Under the pieces are notes generated by a model that did no database searches, was not told the origin of the DNA, and saw nothing but the letters and a program-made list of their open reading frames with translations. DNA of 64,000 bases from Pilaira anomala (Eukaryota; Mucoromycota; Mucoromycetes; Mucorales; Mucoraceae), in assembly GCA_025716855.1 (NCBI GenBank), contig JAIXMQ010000016.1, positions 310,001-374,000 on the forward strand. Reading direction: 5' to 3'. Below, piece by piece: positions 61,353-64,000 of the stretch. Positions within the stretch are counted from its first letter, which is position 1. Each line of letters opens with the position of its first letter. A program made the position numbers and the translations under genes.

Positions 61353-61713
61353 AGAGCCTATATTAGTCTCGCTGCACTAATAGAATTTTTATGATGCCTT
61401 TATTTAATAATAGTAATATGTATACAAATAATGAGAAGCAATGTGAAAGGTATATCATTTTTTCTTTTAATTTAATACTATATTTCACTTCAGTCATCAT
61501 CAGAGTCATCACATTTATAATCACTAAACCATAATGGTTTTTGGGTGTGGGTTAATTTGGGGGGGGGGGGGGGTTTGATTTCGTTATTGCTTTCATTGAT
61601 ACTGTTTTTCTTAAATTATTCTTTATATCAAGGCAAAAATTCCATGTAGAGATGCATTCGTGATGAATAAAGATACTTTATATGTATATAGAAATTAAGT
61701 ACCTTAAAATAAT
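61353..61713. other. Spacer with G homopolymer
   Basis: AT-rich with a run of about 14-15 G at 61559-61573. No gene. Confidence 0.4.
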
Positions 61714-62747
61714 TTAATAAGTTGACATAATCCTTAATGGCACCATTTTTGATGGCTTGAGGACACTATTAAAGACTTCAGTATCCTCCACCTTGTCAAG
61801 TACACACCAATTGTTGTCCATTGGGTAATATAATAATAATTGATTTTCCAAGCGTTTTATAAGCATCGCTACTATTCTTTTGATGCTACTGTATTCCTTT
61901 TGGTACTTTTGATGGTAAATGGCGAAATAAAGTACTGTTTTGACTTTATCTTTATAATATTTCCTTGGTGATGATTTAGTTGCATATTCAACAACACTAC
62001 TGACACCAAGGGGCGGTTTTTTTTTGTTGGAATCGTTACTCTCATATCAATCCTACAATCGTAGCCTAACTTCTTACATATTGGAGGAATATGTAGTGTT
62101 CCCTCTTGAAATAAATGTGAGTCATTGTATATATCAATAAGGTGAATGGTACTTAATGAGATGTTCGAGCTATAAATGAGATAGAACAAACGAAAATAAA
62201 GTGCAATAAAAATATATAATAAAGATTAAATAATCAGACTGCAAAAATAAACTTCATTTTTATAGAAGATACAAAAAGCATCCTAGTATATATAGTAAAA
62301 TAGTAATCAAAGAGGCTTTGCATGAATAGTGAAACCTGACCTAGGTTTCGACCATCAGTTGCCCACGTTGCTTGTCATGGATAAACTAGTTCCTGAAGAT
62401 TAACCAAGTTAATGTAACTGGTTACTGTACTTGATAATTAATATAAAAGAGATTTATGTCAATAAATACGATGATGTGATTTATATAAAAGAACCAAATT
62501 AAGTGATCAGAGTAGATAAATTTGTTGTATAGAAAAATAGAAGGAAGTTGAGAGCATATGAGAATATCTCGTTCACCACACTTACCATCTTAGCCGAATT
62601 CCAGATTTATTGAAGCAGCTCTCCATAATTGGTGCATAAAGTTTATTCATGTAATCTTGTTCACTGTTGTATTCGTTTATGTCATATAGATAAGGGTGAT
62701 CGACCCACGATTCCAATCTAAAATAAAAAATATTTATAAGCGGCCAC

Positions 62748-62778
<31 letters not shown>

Positions 62779-63726
62779 TGAGAACAGCCTTATATTTACA
62801 TTTGCAAATATACTTTCTGTATATTCTTATTTCCATTTTTTGTGTCATCAATTTCTTTGATCGTTTTACTTAAAAACTCATCATCACTTTCGATATTTGA
62901 AAACTTGATAAAGATAAAAAAAAAAATGAATGGAGGTGATATAAAAACTAAGCATTAGATGTTGATTTTATATCTTTTCAATAATATTATCAAACATGGT
63001 AGCGTTTACTATCATTTTTATGAAGTTTTTTTATTGATAAAACTTTGACGATCTGCTCTTGGTGAATGTTGTTCAATAGGTCAAGATGAGACCACAGAAG
63101 TCTGAAATTTTTTGCAGCCTTAAATAGAGCGGGTACGGTATATCAATTACATTATTCATGGCAAGCCTATAAAACCTATTAATGAATTGTTTCTCATATT
63201 AGAGGGTAAATAAATAAATAAAAAAGCCTACGTTTTAAAGTAATTGGTTTTGAAATAAGTGATCACAGTCTTTTTAGCCTTGTTAACGATGACCGTTCCT
63301 ACACTCTCTTAACCCATCGAGATATAATAAATCACTGAAAATAGCCTAATAAACGTAAAAAAAAAAAACGCAAAAAAAGTTGTTAGTCCAGTGAGATAAA
63401 AGTAAACTACTTCATACAGCTCTTGGGACACTTACACAGTATTTGTTGCTTTTAATATTAGATGCACTTCACGATACGCTTTATCTTCACTGTTGCATGC
63501 TATATTAACGGAGTACTTATAGTCATCTTCAGCTATCTTTCGTAAATCGAAAAAGTATCCTCCTTGAAAGAAAAAAAAGCAGGGATGCCGTTATCGTTGG
63601 TATAGTTCTGTGAGAGCCAAGAGCATGAAATTCCAAACTTGATTGTTAGATTATACCCATTAGTGAATTAAAACGAAACATATATCATAGCGGCTTTCTT
63701 TTAGCGCTTCTGGTGGCCGGGGTCAT
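61714..63726 (-). pseudogene. Decayed multi-exon gene, paralogous at its 5' end to the 58775 remnant
   Basis: Start-like MTPATRSAKRKPL (ATG at 63726). Further exon-like pieces: 63562-63436 (GYFFDLRKIAEDDYKYSVNI ... REVHLILKATNT); about 63331-63269 (AIFSDLLYLDGLRECRNGHR); about 62903-62806 (IESDDEFLSKTIKEIDD); 62717-62586 (LESWVDHPYLYDINEYNSEQ, MNKLYAPIMESCFNKSGIRL); and 62169-61714 (LIDIYNDSHLFQEGTLHIPP, CKKLGYDCRIDMRV, then after a frame shift PLGVSSVVEYATKSSPRKYY to a stop). The shift falls in an A9 tract (62017-62025); one more A restores a continuous frame. Some junctions do not phase. Family unrecognised; possibly a nuclease-like repeated gene of Mucoromycota. Confidence 0.4.
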
Positions 63727-64000
63727 TGACAAATAAACAAGATCAAAAGAAGATAAAGGACTGAAAAGAAAAAATAAGAAAACCTAACTATATCAATTGA
63801 ACAGGTAAAACTGTGTCGTCCTTGCTTATCACGTCATAACGTTGTTCAAAACAATCACAACTTATATCTGAGTTGAACAAAAATAAAATAGGCTTTTTTT
63901 TTTTTCTTTTTCTATTATTTCTTTTAACAAATGGTAACTGCACTACAGTCAGAACCGAATAACGAAGACGCCAAAAGTACCAGCTCAACACTTGTCAACG
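63727..64000. other. Window end, upstream of the remnant gene
   Basis: T/C-rich promoter-like sequence on the minus strand (63727-63780) matching 58721-58774 inverted. A minus-strand open stretch at 63788-63991 has no recognisable domain and I do not call it a gene. Confidence 0.35.

Overview
The window is nuclear DNA from a filamentous fungus, most likely a Mucoromycota (Mucorales-type) species. It is AT-rich, with very long A/T homopolymers and short GT-AG introns of about 50-120 nt. It carries genes typical of early-diverging fungi (TFG-like PB1 protein, HsbA-type secreted protein, CSN2, DDX52/Rok1, Vta1, PI4K-beta) and no prokaryotic-style operons. I rebuilt exon structures by hand from conserved protein continuity and intron phase; junctions without a recognised homologue are less certain.

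Layout. 1-11,274 is gene-dense: separase C-terminus (+, partial), TFG-like protein (-), M13 metallopeptidase (+), SPX-RING E3 ligase with a C-terminal CaaX box (+), a single-pass membrane protein with a PPPY motif (-), a Sel1-repeat protein (+), an alpha/beta hydrolase (+) and 6-pyruvoyl-tetrahydropterin synthase (+). 11.3-18.2 kb is gene-poor: a decayed piggyBac-like transposase, one copy of a 1.75-kb dispersed repeat, and a small secreted Cys-rich protein. 18.2-41.9 kb holds HsbA-like protein, an R1R2R3 Myb protein, PI 4-kinase beta/Pik1, glucose-6-phosphate isomerase, mitochondrial uL22, an unrecognised DNA-binding-like protein, ribosomal eL19 (start codon split by an intron), a Rom1/2-type RhoGEF (DEP-DH-PH-CNH) and an M28 glutamate-carboxypeptidase-like membrane protein. 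42.0-46.8 kb is a repeat island: a 174-bp tandem satellite, a MITE-like element, decayed coding pieces and a stray 28S rDNA fragment. The DDX52/Rok1 helicase follows.

49.1-53.9 kb holds the most unusual locus: a large degenerate gene joining an AT-hook-like N-terminus, a Cys-containing DUF6729-like region, a WRN-type DEDDy 3'-5' exonuclease, a transposase-like domain with a TSSVEG signature, and a Cys-rich tail. It ends beside three palindromes. CSN2 (+) and Vta1 (-) follow convergently. 57.3-64 kb is another mobile or decayed zone with a tiny two-exon gene, two mutually inverted related gene remnants, and the second, inverted copy of the 1.75-kb repeat.

The recognisable genes cover secretion and trafficking (TFG, PI4K-beta, Vta1, M28), cell wall and Rho signalling (Rom2-like), phosphate/inositol-phosphate sensing (SPX-RING), central metabolism (PGI, PTPS), translation (eL19, uL22m, Rok1) and mitosis or ubiquitin control (separase, CSN2). 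I see no gene-cluster logic linking them; the novelty lies in the repeat and transposon-like islands. I found no convincing tRNA gene or CRISPR array.
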